This document shows positions 52,713 through 61,767 of a stretch of DNA of 64,000 bases, in pieces; within the stretch, counting starts at the first letter, position 1, and the number at the start of each line of letters is the position of its first letter. The position numbers and the translations under genes are program-made. Below the pieces are notes generated by a model, which was not told the origin of the DNA, did not search any database, and saw only the letters and a list, made by a program, of their open reading frames with translations. Source of the DNA: Marinarcus sediminis (GTDB lineage Bacteria; Campylobacterota; Campylobacteria; Campylobacterales; Arcobacteraceae); assembly GCF_048571275.1 (NCBI RefSeq), contig NZ_CP182357.1:2418001-2482000 (forward strand), in the 5' to 3' direction.

Positions 52713-55511
52713 CTACGCTTTTTCTAATCTGACAAGTGAACATTTTGTTTCAGGGCAAGCTGTTTGTTGGTCGAAACCATAACTTGTAACTTGATTTGAG
52801 TTTTCACCATAACCATACGGAGCTGTTTTTTCAGGATATCGGTATCCCAAATTTTCACCTTGCCAAACTCCCGAAAAGTTTTGAGGTAAAAAGACATAAT
52901 TTTCAGCCACACTGTAACTGTATTTACATCTGATTTTAATTTTTCCCTCTCCTGTTCCATAAACCCACATCATGTCACCATCTTTTAAACCCAACGTTGC
53001 TGCAAAATTAGGGTGTACTTCTCCATACATATCAGGCGATAACTCTGCAAGATATTTTGATGCTCTGGTTTCTGTACCTGTACCAAAGTGCATTACAATT
53101 CTTCCCGATACAATATTTACTGGATAATCTTTTACCCACGCTTGTGCATTTTGTTCTGTTTCGTATCGAACATTGGTTCTAAAGTGATTGAGTTTATCTT
53201 TTACCGATGGGTACTTTTTAACCAAATCGGGTCTGAATGAGTGCAATGGCTCTCTGTGTTTTGGAATATTATCAATAAAATTCCATACAATCGTTCTTGC
53301 TCTTGCATTTCCATAAGGGGCTAACCCAGCTTTGAGTGCATATTTGTTTAAAATACCACTGTCATCTGTTTTCCAATTTTTCCCTTCAACGGCTTTTTTC
53401 TCGGAGTCACTTAATTTAATACCGCTAAGCTCTTCAATGTTTGCAGAAGTGATTTCGGCATATCCCCCTTTGATTCTTGAACCAACGGGTGCACTTCCAG
53501 AAGCAGAGAGCAGACTTGTTCCATCTCTTTCTAGTCCAAATCGGTTTCTAAATCCCATTCCCCCTTGAGAAACAGGCAATTTAATGTTATACAATACTGG
53601 GCTTCCTGGGTGTTCTTGTGTCCAACAAGGCCAAGGTAAACCGTAATACTCTTTACTTACTACACCTTTCCCTTTTAAAGAGACCGAATCAAACAGATGC
53701 CAATTATCGGTATGTTTTTTAATACGTTCAGCCGTTCGTCCTTGCATTCCAATGGTTTTTAAACTTCGGGCAATTTCATTGGTTGCATCATCTGGCCAAT
53801 TAAATTTATCGCCTTTGCCCATACCTGCAACAAATTGCTCATAAAATCCCAATCGTTTTGCAAAATCAAATAAAATTTCATGGTCTGGTCGTGACTCATA
53901 TAAAGGATCAACGACTTTATATCGCCATTGTGCCGTTCTTGAAGTATTGACAACCGTTCCTTCTGTTTCCATTTGAGAAGTTGCTGGTAAAATAAACATA
54001 TTGTTTTTTCGTGTGGTAATAACAGCTGCATCATTGACATATGGGTCAATAAAAACAACCAATTCCAATTTATCCAGCGCTTCTTTAACCACATGCGTTT
54101 GTGTAATGGTTGAAATACCATTTCCAATACATACAATGGCTTTAATAGGTGTTCCAGCATTATTAACTTCATTCTCTTTATCTAAAACACCGTGTATCCA
54201 AAGACTCAAACTGAACCCTTTTGATTCCATCATCTCTTTGGTTTTAAATCGACTTTTTAACCATGAATAATCGACATTCCACTGTTTTGCAAAATATTTC
54301 CATGAACCTTCTGATAATCCATAATACCCTGGAAGTGTATCAGCCAAACATCCTAAGTCTGTCGCACCTTGAACATTGTCGTGTCCTCTTAAGATATTAC
54401 ATCCCCCACCTGTTTTACCTAAGTTACCCAATACCAATTGTACAATTGAAGCCAATCGTGTATTTGAAGAACCGATGGTGTGTTGTGTTAATCCTTGATT
54501 CCAAATCAATGACCCTGGATCTGCTTGTGCAAAGACTGTTGTCGCTTGAATCAACATATCTTTTGGACAACCGGTGATGTCTTCTACGACTTCGGGTGTA
54601 TATTGTTCACACTCACTGAAAATTTCATCCATTCCATAAACACGGTCAGCAATAAAACTTTTATCAAACCAATTGTTGTGTTTAATCAATCGAATCATTC
54701 CATACATAAACGCAATATCCGTCCCTGGTCGAATTCGACAATAGATATCACTTTTAGCCGCTGTTTTGGTATATCGTGGATCAATTACAATTAATTTGGC
54801 TCCATTTTGCTCTTTGGCTTTTAAAATATGTTGCATGGCTATTGGGTGATTTGAAGCGGGATTTGCTCCAAATACAATAATGGCTTTAGAGTTTTGCATA
54901 TCACCAATGTGATTTGTCATGGCTCCATACCCCCAAGTGTTTGCAACACCCGCAACCGTTGGACTGTGGCAAATACGTGCTTGTTGGTCAATATTATTTG
55001 TACCAAACATGGCAGCAAATTTTCGAATATAAAACGCTTGTTCATTGTTCACTTTTGATGAACCTAAAAATTGAACGGCATCGGGACCATATTTTTCTCT
55101 TAACGTGTTGAGTTGATTTGAAATGTTACTCATGGCATCATCCCAACTGACTCTGTTCCACTTTCCATCTTTTTTCTCAATCGGATATTGCAGTCGGTTG
55201 GTTGATCTGACTTTGTCAATCATATCTGCCCCTTTACAACAATGTCCCCCGTGGCTGATTGGATGGTCTTGGGCAACTTCTTGTCTCACCCAAACTCCAT
55301 TTTGAACTTCAGCTATAACACCGCATCCTACTGAACAATACGTACAAATGGTTTTAATAAGTTTTGAACCAGGAAAAGGATTTTTAATCTCTTCTTCCTT
55401 TGCATCTCTTAATACCCCATTTGAAGCAAATGCAGAAGTTGCGCCTACAGCTGATGCCAATGTCGCCATTTTTAGAAAACTTCTTCTACTGAAGCTTTTT
55501 AGCATCCCCAT
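52713..55511 (-). CDS. fdhA: formate dehydrogenase catalytic subunit, cysteine form
   Basis: A periplasmic molybdenum (or tungsten) bis-MGD enzyme that oxidises formate to CO2. 932 residues. A Tat leader SRRSFLK is at 8-14. The [4Fe-4S] ligands are Cys56, 59, 63 and one of Cys91/92. The metal ligand is Cys181 in ARICHSPTVAG, followed by His182, where many homologues, including that of Escherichia coli FdnG, have selenocysteine. No in-frame TGA occurs, so selenium is not needed. AAAGGAG precedes the ATG. It heads fdhABC and follows a small Tat-targeted companion gene. Confidence 0.97.
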   Translation of the reverse strand: MGMLKSFSRRSFLKMATLASAVGATSAFASNGVLRDAKEEEIKNPFPGSKLIKTICTYCSVGCGVIAEVQNGVWVRQEVAQDHPISHGGHCCKGADMIDKVRSTNRLQYPIEKKDGKWNRVSWDDAMSNISNQLNTLREKYGPDAVQFLGSSKVNNEQAFYIRKFAAMFGTNNIDQQARICHSPTVAGVANTWGYGAMTNHIGDMQNSKAIIVFGANPASNHPIAMQHILKAKEQNGAKLIVIDPRYTKTAAKSDIYCRIRPGTDIAFMYGMIRLIKHNNWFDKSFIADRVYGMDEIFSECEQYTPEVVEDITGCPKDMLIQATTVFAQADPGSLIWNQGLTQHTIGSSNTRLASIVQLVLGNLGKTGGGCNILRGHDNVQGATDLGCLADTLPGYYGLSEGSWKYFAKQWNVDYSWLKSRFKTKEMMESKGFSLSLWIHGVLDKENEVNNAGTPIKAIVCIGNGISTITQTHVVKEALDKLELVVFIDPYVNDAAVITTRKNNMFILPATSQMETEGTVVNTSRTAQWRYKVVDPLYESRPDHEILFDFAKRLGFYEQFVAGMGKGDKFNWPDDATNEIARSLKTIGMQGRTAERIKKHTDNWHLFDSVSLKGKGVVSKEYYGLPWPCWTQEHPGSPVLYNIKLPVSQGGMGFRNRFGLERDGTSLLSASGSAPVGSRIKGGYAEITSANIEELSGIKLSDSEKKAVEGKNWKTDDSGILNKYALKAGLAPYGNARARTIVWNFIDNIPKHREPLHSFRPDLVKKYPSVKDKLNHFRTNVRYETEQNAQAWVKDYPVNIVSGRIVMHFGTGTETRASKYLAELSPDMYGEVHPNFAATLGLKDGDMMWVYGTGEGKIKIRCKYSYSVAENYVFLPQNFSGVWQGENLGYRYPEKTAPYGYGENSNQVTSYGFDQQTACPETKCSLVRLEKA

Positions 55512-55525
55512 ATCTTCTCCTTTAT

Positions 55526-55744
55526 CTATTTAGCAGCGTTGTAAAATTCATTCCACGCTTTGGTTTTTTTATATAAAATCTCTTTTTTGTGTGCCGTTCC
55601 TACAACAACACCGCTTCCAATATCGCTTCCATCTCCTCTGTTTTGACTCTCGCTTGTTGATGCAACTGCAACAACAGAACCAGCCAAGACAGAAGCAGCG
55701 ACTCCCGCTCGTTTAATAAAGCTTCTTCTTAACTCATCAGCCAT
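55526..55744 (-). CDS. small Tat-targeted formate dehydrogenase-associated protein
   Basis: A 72-residue protein with a twin-arginine leader (LRRSFIKRAGVAAS) and a short mature part ending KAWNEFYNAAK. It matches the group called formate dehydrogenase region TAT target (TIGR02811 as I remember it). It lies directly upstream of fdhA, 14 bases away, and is probably exported with the enzyme. Its role is not known. AGGAGG precedes the ATG. Confidence 0.85.
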   Translation of the reverse strand: MADELRRSFIKRAGVAASVLAGSVVAVASTSESQNRGDGSDIGSGVVVGTAHKKEILYKKTKAWNEFYNAAK

Positions 55745-55778
55745 ACTAACTTCCTCCTGTTTATGTGGGTAAAAACCC

Positions 55779-55805
55779 CTCTAAACGTTAAAAAAACGCT
55801 TAGAG
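55779..55805 (-). terminator. possible attenuator inside the formate dehydrogenase operon
   Basis: On the minus strand CTCTAA-G-CGTT and AACG-T-TTAGAG form a 10-base stem with one mismatch, followed by GGGTTTTTACCC. It lies 16 bases after the torD-like stop codon and 35 bases before the small Tat gene, so it could reduce read-through from the accessory genes into the structural genes or mark an mRNA processing site. Confidence 0.45.
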
Positions 55806-55821
55806 CGACTTTTCGTTTCTC

Positions 55822-56421
55822 TTATTTGATGGCCAAATAACTTCGCTCAAAGTTCACAAACGCTTCTAAAAATATTCCTACTTTGGCATAGACTTCATTT
55901 TTAGAATCAATTAACCCCAATATCAATTGGTCAATATGAGGGTCAATGACGTTACGGAATAACTCTTGGTGTAAATCTTTTTTTGTACTTTGTGTTGCAT
56001 TGTTTTCAATTAAATAAGTGCTGAGAGTAAAAATAAAACCATAGTGGTCTTCGGGAGCTTTAAAGCTGTTTTCATCTCTTCGTATTTTTGTTTGAGCCAA
56101 AATATCTCGCACCCGTACGAGCATCAATCCTGCTTCTCTTTGTTCATGATACAAAGAGCTGCTCAAGGAAACGTATGTGCCAAAAGGAACCAAAAAAAGT
56201 TCTTGATAGATTTTATACAAAGCATCCGCTTCATTTTTTTCTAAATAGGAAACAACTTCAAAAATAGCTTTAGCCGCCTCTTCACTAAATGAATTCTCTT
56301 GAAGCAGTTTTAAGTTCTCTACAATCATAGGTGTTTGTGTTTTCACATGCTCTTCTACAAACAGCAGTGACAATACATTGTAAATAAAAACTCTCGCTTT
56401 ATTAATCTCTTCATTATGCAT
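55822..56421 (-). CDS. TorD-family chaperone for formate dehydrogenase
   Basis: A 199-residue all-helical cytoplasmic protein that would bind the Tat leader of FdhA and hold the enzyme until the cofactor is inserted. The TorD/DmsD pattern is visible: YQELFLVPFGTYVSLSSSLY and the downstream EDHYGFIFTLSTYL segment (usual ExxDHxxxEL). It overlaps the Fe-S protein gene upstream by 8 bases. Confidence 0.88.
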   Translation of the reverse strand: MHNEEINKARVFIYNVLSLLFVEEHVKTQTPMIVENLKLLQENSFSEEAAKAIFEVVSYLEKNEADALYKIYQELFLVPFGTYVSLSSSLYHEQREAGLMLVRVRDILAQTKIRRDENSFKAPEDHYGFIFTLSTYLIENNATQSTKKDLHQELFRNVIDPHIDQLILGLIDSKNEVYAKVGIFLEAFVNFERSYLAIK

Positions 56422-58084
56422 GGAGCAGTCCCTCTTTTATCATTAATTTTGCTTTACAATCTTCACAACAGTAAAGTGTTCTCTCTTTTGTTTTGCTCAT
56501 TTGTGAAAATATAGGAGCCATCATTTGGGCAACTTTTTCTACCGCTTTTTTCGTAGCAAACTCTTTTCCACACTCAATACAAGCAAAGAGTTCATCTTGG
56601 GCCAAAATATTATAAGTAAACCATGAAGGTTCAAGTTTTATCACATTATGTTCAATGCTCATACACTCTTTTTCAGGACAGGAAATTTCGCAATATCCAC
56701 ACGCTGTACATAAACTGGGGTTAATTCTTAGCGTATTGTCTTTGGCATCGGCCATAAGTGCATTGACATTACATGCCCCCACGCAAGATAAACACAAAGT
56801 ACAATTATCTTCATTGACTTTTACCACACCATAATCAATATGTTCTCCCGTTTGTACGGTTCCTAATGTTTCATTTTGAACAATATGTGCCAAACGAATG
56901 GCAAAGTTTTCTCTTTTGTTTTCAGTGGTTTGATGAATCGAATATCTTGAATTTTCAATCAAAGAGGCTTCTTGAAGTGTTACGCTTAATTCCTCTTCAT
57001 TTTTTGCAACTAAAATGGCGTCTACACCATATTTTTTTTGATAAATGCCATTGAGCATATCAATGGCATCGTTGGTTCCTCTTGCCATAAAATCGGTATA
57101 AAAAACAATTTGAGAACCCGACTCTTGAAGCAGAGTCAAAAGTGTACTTTCATGTAAAAACTTTTCACCTTCTATGGCTAAAGGCAAAATGCCCTCTTTT
57201 AAAGGCACATTTAAATTCTCAATGTGCATCTTTTTAGGGACAATCAAAGGGATATGGTTTTCATACAGTCGTGCAATTTCAAAAATGCTCTCTTTGTTCA
57301 TGGGAGCATAATCCAATGCGCCACTGGGGCAAACAGAAATACAGCCACCACAACCCAAACAATCAATTTGTGAAAACTCTAAATGTTTATTGGCATCAAT
57401 TTTAGTAATAGCAACGCTTGGACACACCTCTTCACATTTGCCACACACCTCTTCTCTTCTTTCATGGTATTGACAAATTGAAGCATCATACGTCAGATAC
57501 TTTTTATACGCGTAGTGTGAGACGTTATTTCGTAGTTGGGCAATGACTTCAGGAATTGATTCAGACGTAATATTAACAACTCCACTTCTGTTTGTTGGCT
57601 CTTTTGCATTGAACCACGCAATTTGGCTGACACTTAATGGCACCTCTTTTTCATTGCTTAAAACAATCACTTCTAATGCCCCAATGTGTCCTGAAATGGT
57701 TTTTATCAAAGCATCATCCACATGAAACACCTCAAACTCATCAGAACCAATGTACTCTAAAAATTCATTCTTTTCTTCATGGCTTCCAATAATTAAAAGC
57801 TGATTTGAGACCAATTGTTCATAAGGAATATCTTGTGAACAATCAAATTTTTTGGCATTAATTTCGTAGAGTTTTTTTATATTCTTCATTTGATTGGACA
57901 AACTCTCTTGAGAGTTTTTAATATAAAAATCGATCTCTTTGGCAATAATTTCCGAGGGAATCATTGGCGTGTTTGAAACAATATAAGAGTGGTCAAAAGA
58001 AGAAGGAAGTTCAGAAACACTTAAAATATCTTCGCTCAAAGGAAAGGGCAATTTCTCTTGATGGTAGTAGATAAAGTCTTGCAT
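56414..58084 (-). CDS. polyferredoxin-type 4Fe-4S protein, first gene of the formate dehydrogenase operon
   Basis: A 556-residue cytoplasmic protein. The first 190 residues have no recognised domain. Two pairs of ferredoxin motifs follow: CGKCEEVCP with CLGCGGCISVCP (about 216-252) and CTLCLSCVGACN with CTACGYCEISCP (about 431-467). The C-terminus has two CxxC knuckles (CIECGKEF and CCEDCK) that could bind zinc. Similar proteins start formate dehydrogenase clusters in Campylobacterota; electron supply for maturation is one possibility, not shown. AAAAGG precedes the ATG. Confidence 0.85.
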   Translation of the reverse strand: MQDFIYYHQEKLPFPLSEDILSVSELPSSFDHSYIVSNTPMIPSEIIAKEIDFYIKNSQESLSNQMKNIKKLYEINAKKFDCSQDIPYEQLVSNQLLIIGSHEEKNEFLEYIGSDEFEVFHVDDALIKTISGHIGALEVIVLSNEKEVPLSVSQIAWFNAKEPTNRSGVVNITSESIPEVIAQLRNNVSHYAYKKYLTYDASICQYHERREEVCGKCEEVCPSVAITKIDANKHLEFSQIDCLGCGGCISVCPSGALDYAPMNKESIFEIARLYENHIPLIVPKKMHIENLNVPLKEGILPLAIEGEKFLHESTLLTLLQESGSQIVFYTDFMARGTNDAIDMLNGIYQKKYGVDAILVAKNEEELSVTLQEASLIENSRYSIHQTTENKRENFAIRLAHIVQNETLGTVQTGEHIDYGVVKVNEDNCTLCLSCVGACNVNALMADAKDNTLRINPSLCTACGYCEISCPEKECMSIEHNVIKLEPSWFTYNILAQDELFACIECGKEFATKKAVEKVAQMMAPIFSQMSKTKERTLYCCEDCKAKLMIKEGLLHA

Positions 58085-58097
58085 AAATTATGCCTTT

Positions 58098-58236
58098 TGG
58101 TAAAATATAATTTACCATTTTATTTTGATTATTCTTTGTTTTTTCTTAAATGGTTAAATAAATTTTACTATTTTAAGGAGATGTTACCCTTTTAGCGATA
58201 TGAATAAAAAAAGATTTACCATTTTTGTGTTATACT
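58098..58236. promoter_or_regulatory. divergent control region with repeated TTTACCA-type sites
   Basis: Perfect inverted repeat TGGTAAA-ATATAA-TTTACCA at 58098-58117; an imperfect copy TGGTTAAA-TAAA-TTTTACTA at 58151-58170; and a half site TTTACCATTTTT at 58215-58226, 9 bases before a TATACT -10 box (58231-58236) of the plus-strand operon. The first copy is 14 bases upstream of the minus-strand operon start codon and overlaps its likely leader or promoter. The likely binder is the response regulator encoded at 60984. Confidence 0.55.
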
Positions 58237-58257
58237 TGAATCAAAAAAAGGTCTCTT

Positions 58258-59403
58258 TTGATTCGATTTACCCTCTCTTTTATCTTTCTCATTAGCATGA
58301 CGTACTACTATTTGAAAGATGAACGTTTCAATTACGCCACCATCGTTTTGGGCTCGTCACTTCCTAAAAGTGGTATGATGAGCAAATGGGGAGAGTCTGT
58401 TGAAAGTGGTGCAAATGCGTATATTAAATATGTCAATGAAAACCAAGTTTTAAAAAATAAAAAAATATCACTTTTAATTTATGATGATAAATATGAACCC
58501 ACTTTAACACAAGAAAACATCAATAAATTCATCAAAAACGACCACATATTTGCTCTTTTTGGTTTTGTAGGAACTCCAACTGTAAAAAATATATTACCAA
58601 TTTTAGAAGAGAGTAAACTTCCTTTTATTGCACCTTTTACTGGGGGTGAATTTTTAAGAAACAGCTTCAATGAAAATTTTGTAAACTTTAGAAGCTCTTA
58701 CAAAGAAGAGATCGAGAAATTGGTTGATTATCTCTATACCGTTAAACACTTGGATAAAATTGCAGTTTTTTATCAAAACGATGATTACGGAGAAGAGGGT
58801 TATATTTCACTCATTCAAGCTTTAAAAAAACGAAATCTGCCTTTAGTAGCGGAAGGAACATATAAAAGAAACACCCTCTCTATAAGACACGCTTTCAATG
58901 AAATTAAAGATGCCAAACCAGAAGCCATTATTATGGTAGGTGCCTATAAAGCCAATGCTTTGTTTATTAAAAAAGCAAAAGTCCACCCCAATTTTAAAGA
59001 TACACTTTTTTGCAACCTCTCCTTTAGCGATGCCAATGCCATGATAAAAGAGTTAAATTTCAAAACGCAACATCTGCTTTTTTCACAAGTCGTTCCCAGC
59101 TACGACAATAAAAATATTCCCGTTATTCAAGAGTACAGAACACTCATGAAGAAGTATTATCCAGAACAACCTCTGGGATTTATCTCTCTTGAAGCTTTTC
59201 TTGCAGCAAAAACCATGGTCAATGCCTTAAAAAATATTCAAGGAAATATCACACGAAAAAAATTTCTGCATGCACTTAAAACGTTACCAACAAATCAATT
59301 AAGTGGTTTAAAAACTCAGTTTAAAAACTCCCAGCTGTTAAACACAGTCTATTTGTTTGAGTATAACGACTCATCGTTTAAAGAGATTAAATATGAAAAT
59401 TAA
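58258..59403 (+). CDS. periplasmic amino-acid/amide-binding-type protein (signalling component)
   Basis: A 381-residue type I periplasmic binding protein (Peripla_BP_6, LivJ/AmiC-like). The N-terminal hydrophobic segment (about 2-17) is a signal or anchor. Core motifs: GANAYIKYVNENQVLKN, ALFGFVGTPTVKNILPILEES, PFIAPFTGGEF and IAVFYQNDDYGEEGY. There are no permease or ATPase genes; instead a histidine kinase gene overlaps it by 11 bases, so it most likely senses a ligand and passes the signal to that kinase. The start is TTG with AAAGGT 7 bases upstream. Confidence 0.88.
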   Translation: MIRFTLSFIFLISMTYYYLKDERFNYATIVLGSSLPKSGMMSKWGESVESGANAYIKYVNENQVLKNKKISLLIYDDKYEPTLTQENINKFIKNDHIFALFGFVGTPTVKNILPILEESKLPFIAPFTGGEFLRNSFNENFVNFRSSYKEEIEKLVDYLYTVKHLDKIAVFYQNDDYGEEGYISLIQALKKRNLPLVAEGTYKRNTLSIRHAFNEIKDAKPEAIIMVGAYKANALFIKKAKVHPNFKDTLFCNLSFSDANAMIKELNFKTQHLLFSQVVPSYDNKNIPVIQEYRTLMKKYYPEQPLGFISLEAFLAAKTMVNALKNIQGNITRKKFLHALKTLPTNQLSGLKTQFKNSQLLNTVYLFEYNDSSFKEIKYEN

Positions 59404-60994
59404 ACAACTGCTTTCATATATTGATACCCTTCCTTTTTCATTAAAGACCTCATTTTTGATTTTTATTATTTCTGGAGGAATGATTTGTATTATTATTCTT
59501 TCACAAATATCCATTTATGCTCTTAAAAGCGATTTTGACATTCTTTTTGAAAAAAGAACCAAACCTCTGACCAAACTTGAGGTGATAAAAGATGCTTATA
59601 AAATCAATATATATGACACCTTGTATGAGGTACAAAATGGCAATATTGATACCTCTCAGGCCAAAGATGTCATTGTATTAGGACAACAACTCATTACAAA
59701 AAATTGGAATGAATATATTAACAACTCACAAAGCAATGAGTTTGAGCCCACCTTTATCACCAAATATATTAAAAAAATATTCTCTTTTAAAAATCCAGCC
59801 CATGAAAATTTGATTTTACAAGAGAACATCATTCAAAATATTAACAAAAAAATTAAACACTTAAATAGCCATATTCATGCCATTGAAACATATTTAAAAA
59901 TGAATAATTTAAGTACTAAAAATGAACATCTCAATCATGTTTATTCAGAAATCAATTCAATTAATATCTACATTACCAATTTAATCAACTACGATTTAAA
60001 CGTAGCCATTGATGAAAAAAGAGACACCGAAAAAGTCTTTAATGTCTTAACCATGATTTTAAATTTCTCAATTATTTTTGTTTTTCTCTCTTCAATTATT
60101 TTATCGGTCTTTTTAATCAATAACGTTAAAAAACTTCACATTGTATTAGAAGATACCGTCGATGAAAAAACAAAAGAGTTACAACAACTCAATAAAAACC
60201 TTGAGAAAAAAATCAAATTTGAAGTAGCCAATAACCGAAAAAAAGATTTAATAATGTTCCAACAAGCCCGATTGGCGTCATTAGGAGAGATGATTGCCAA
60301 CATTGCACACCAATGGAGGCAACCGTTGGGTTCTATTATGGTCATTATCCAAAGTTTTCAACTCAAAACCCAATTGGGAAAACTCAGTCCTGAATTTGTA
60401 GAAAAAAAAGTCGAAGATGCCATGCTTTTGGCCAATAATATGTCGCATACCTTAGATGACTTTCAAAACTTTTTTAAACCCAATAAGGGCAAAACTTTTT
60501 TCAGTTTAAAAGCGTGTATCAAGGACTCCTTTGAACTTTCACACTATATTTTAGAAAAAGAGAAAATCACTTTTTCTCTCAATTTAGAAGAAGATACACA
60601 AATTTATGGCTTCTACAATGAACTTTCTCATGTATTTTTAAATATAATATCTAATTCAAAAGATGCCTTAAGTGTCAAACATGAAAAACAAAGATTAATT
60701 GAGATTGTGGTAAAAAAACTCAATAATAAAGTCAAAATAAATATTTATGACAATGGTGGCGGAATTCCAAAAGAGATTTTGCCCAAAATCTTTGAACCAT
60801 ATTACACCACAAAGTATAAAAGCAATGGAACAGGTATTGGGCTTTACATGTCAAAACAGATCATTGAAAAGCATATGAATGGCTCAATCAGTTGTAAAAA
60901 CACATTTTATAAAATAGATAAAAACGAGTTTGAGAATTGTACGCTGTTTACAATCATCATTCCGCTTTATGCAAAGGAAAAAGATGCAAAATAG
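59393..60994 (+). CDS. sensor histidine kinase of the three-component system
   Basis: A 533-residue membrane kinase. Helices at about 19-40 and 222-243 flank a helical periplasmic domain of about 180 residues with no Cache fold, suited to contact with the binding protein encoded upstream. A coiled-coil follows (DEKTKELQQLNKNLEKKIKF), then the H-box NIAHQWRQPLG (phospho-His about 306) and an ATPase domain with DNGGGI and GTGIGLYM. It starts inside the end of the binding-protein gene and overlaps the regulator gene by 11 bases. Confidence 0.93.
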   Translation: MKIKQLLSYIDTLPFSLKTSFLIFIISGGMICIIILSQISIYALKSDFDILFEKRTKPLTKLEVIKDAYKINIYDTLYEVQNGNIDTSQAKDVIVLGQQLITKNWNEYINNSQSNEFEPTFITKYIKKIFSFKNPAHENLILQENIIQNINKKIKHLNSHIHAIETYLKMNNLSTKNEHLNHVYSEINSINIYITNLINYDLNVAIDEKRDTEKVFNVLTMILNFSIIFVFLSSIILSVFLINNVKKLHIVLEDTVDEKTKELQQLNKNLEKKIKFEVANNRKKDLIMFQQARLASLGEMIANIAHQWRQPLGSIMVIIQSFQLKTQLGKLSPEFVEKKVEDAMLLANNMSHTLDDFQNFFKPNKGKTFFSLKACIKDSFELSHYILEKEKITFSLNLEEDTQIYGFYNELSHVFLNIISNSKDALSVKHEKQRLIEIVVKKLNNKVKINIYDNGGGIPKEILPKIFEPYYTTKYKSNGTGIGLYMSKQIIEKHMNGSISCKNTFYKIDKNEFENCTLFTIIIPLYAKEKDAK

Positions 60995-61646
60995 AGATTT
61001 GGACATACTAAAAGATTTAAATATTCTTTACTTAGAAGATGACATTAACCTGCTTACGCACACCAAAGATATTTTAGAAGATTTTGTGCACCACGTGCAT
61101 GCCGTACAGAGTTCAAAAGAGGCTTGGGAAATTCTAAAAAATGAAAAAATCGATGTCATTATTTCAGACATTTTATTGGAAAACGAAAGTGGAATAGATT
61201 TTTTAGCTGAAGTAAAAGATGCCAATATTCAACTTCCAATAATCCTTACAACAGCTCATACAGATACTCAATATTTTTTAGATGCCATAAAATTACGAGT
61301 AGAAAACTACATTGTCAAACCCATTAACATTAAAGAGTTACTTGAATCGCTGCATGATATTTTACTTCCTATCATACAAAAAAAAGAGATTATCAAAAAC
61401 ATCAATGTGATTAAAACCATTTCTGCCGTGACCGATTCTATTCAAGTGGATGTAGTGAAATATATTATTTCCAATTTGGACGAGAACGATACATTGGTCG
61501 CATCATACAGTGATATTATGAACAACATTTCCATCTCAAAACCCACACTGATTAAACTGTTTAAAGAGTTAAATGAAAAAAATATTTTGGTTAAAACTGC
61601 GCATAAAACGTATAAATTTAATGCCCATGCATTGGATGGTTTTTAA
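60984..61646 (+). CDS. response regulator of the three-component system
   Basis: 220 residues. Receiver domain (about 10-125) with acidic pair in YLEDDIN, phospho-acceptor Asp61 in IISDILLEN, Thr in LTTAHT and Lys in YIVKPI. The C-terminal 75 residues look like a winged helix-turn-helix (YSDIMNNISISKPTLIKLFKEL then a wing with KTAHKTYKF), so it should bind DNA. The ATG at 60984 has AAAGGAAAAAG just upstream. The probable targets are the repeats in the divergent control region at 58.1-58.2 kb. Confidence 0.92.
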   Translation: MQNRDLDILKDLNILYLEDDINLLTHTKDILEDFVHHVHAVQSSKEAWEILKNEKIDVIISDILLENESGIDFLAEVKDANIQLPIILTTAHTDTQYFLDAIKLRVENYIVKPINIKELLESLHDILLPIIQKKEIIKNINVIKTISAVTDSIQVDVVKYIISNLDENDTLVASYSDIMNNISISKPTLIKLFKELNEKNILVKTAHKTYKFNAHALDGF

Positions 61647-61767
61647 GCACAATTAGCGTTTTATTTTCTTTTCGTCACATTATAAAAAGCCAAGAAGTGA
61701 TAAAGTATTTTTTTTATTTTTATTTTTAAGCTATAATCATTGTTACAATAAAATTACAGGAATGATT

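Noticed and set aside
55526..58084. Possible selenocysteine insertion or readthrough in the formate dehydrogenase locus
   Set aside because: FdhA is open throughout with Cys at the active site; no in-frame TGA or downstream SECIS-like need.
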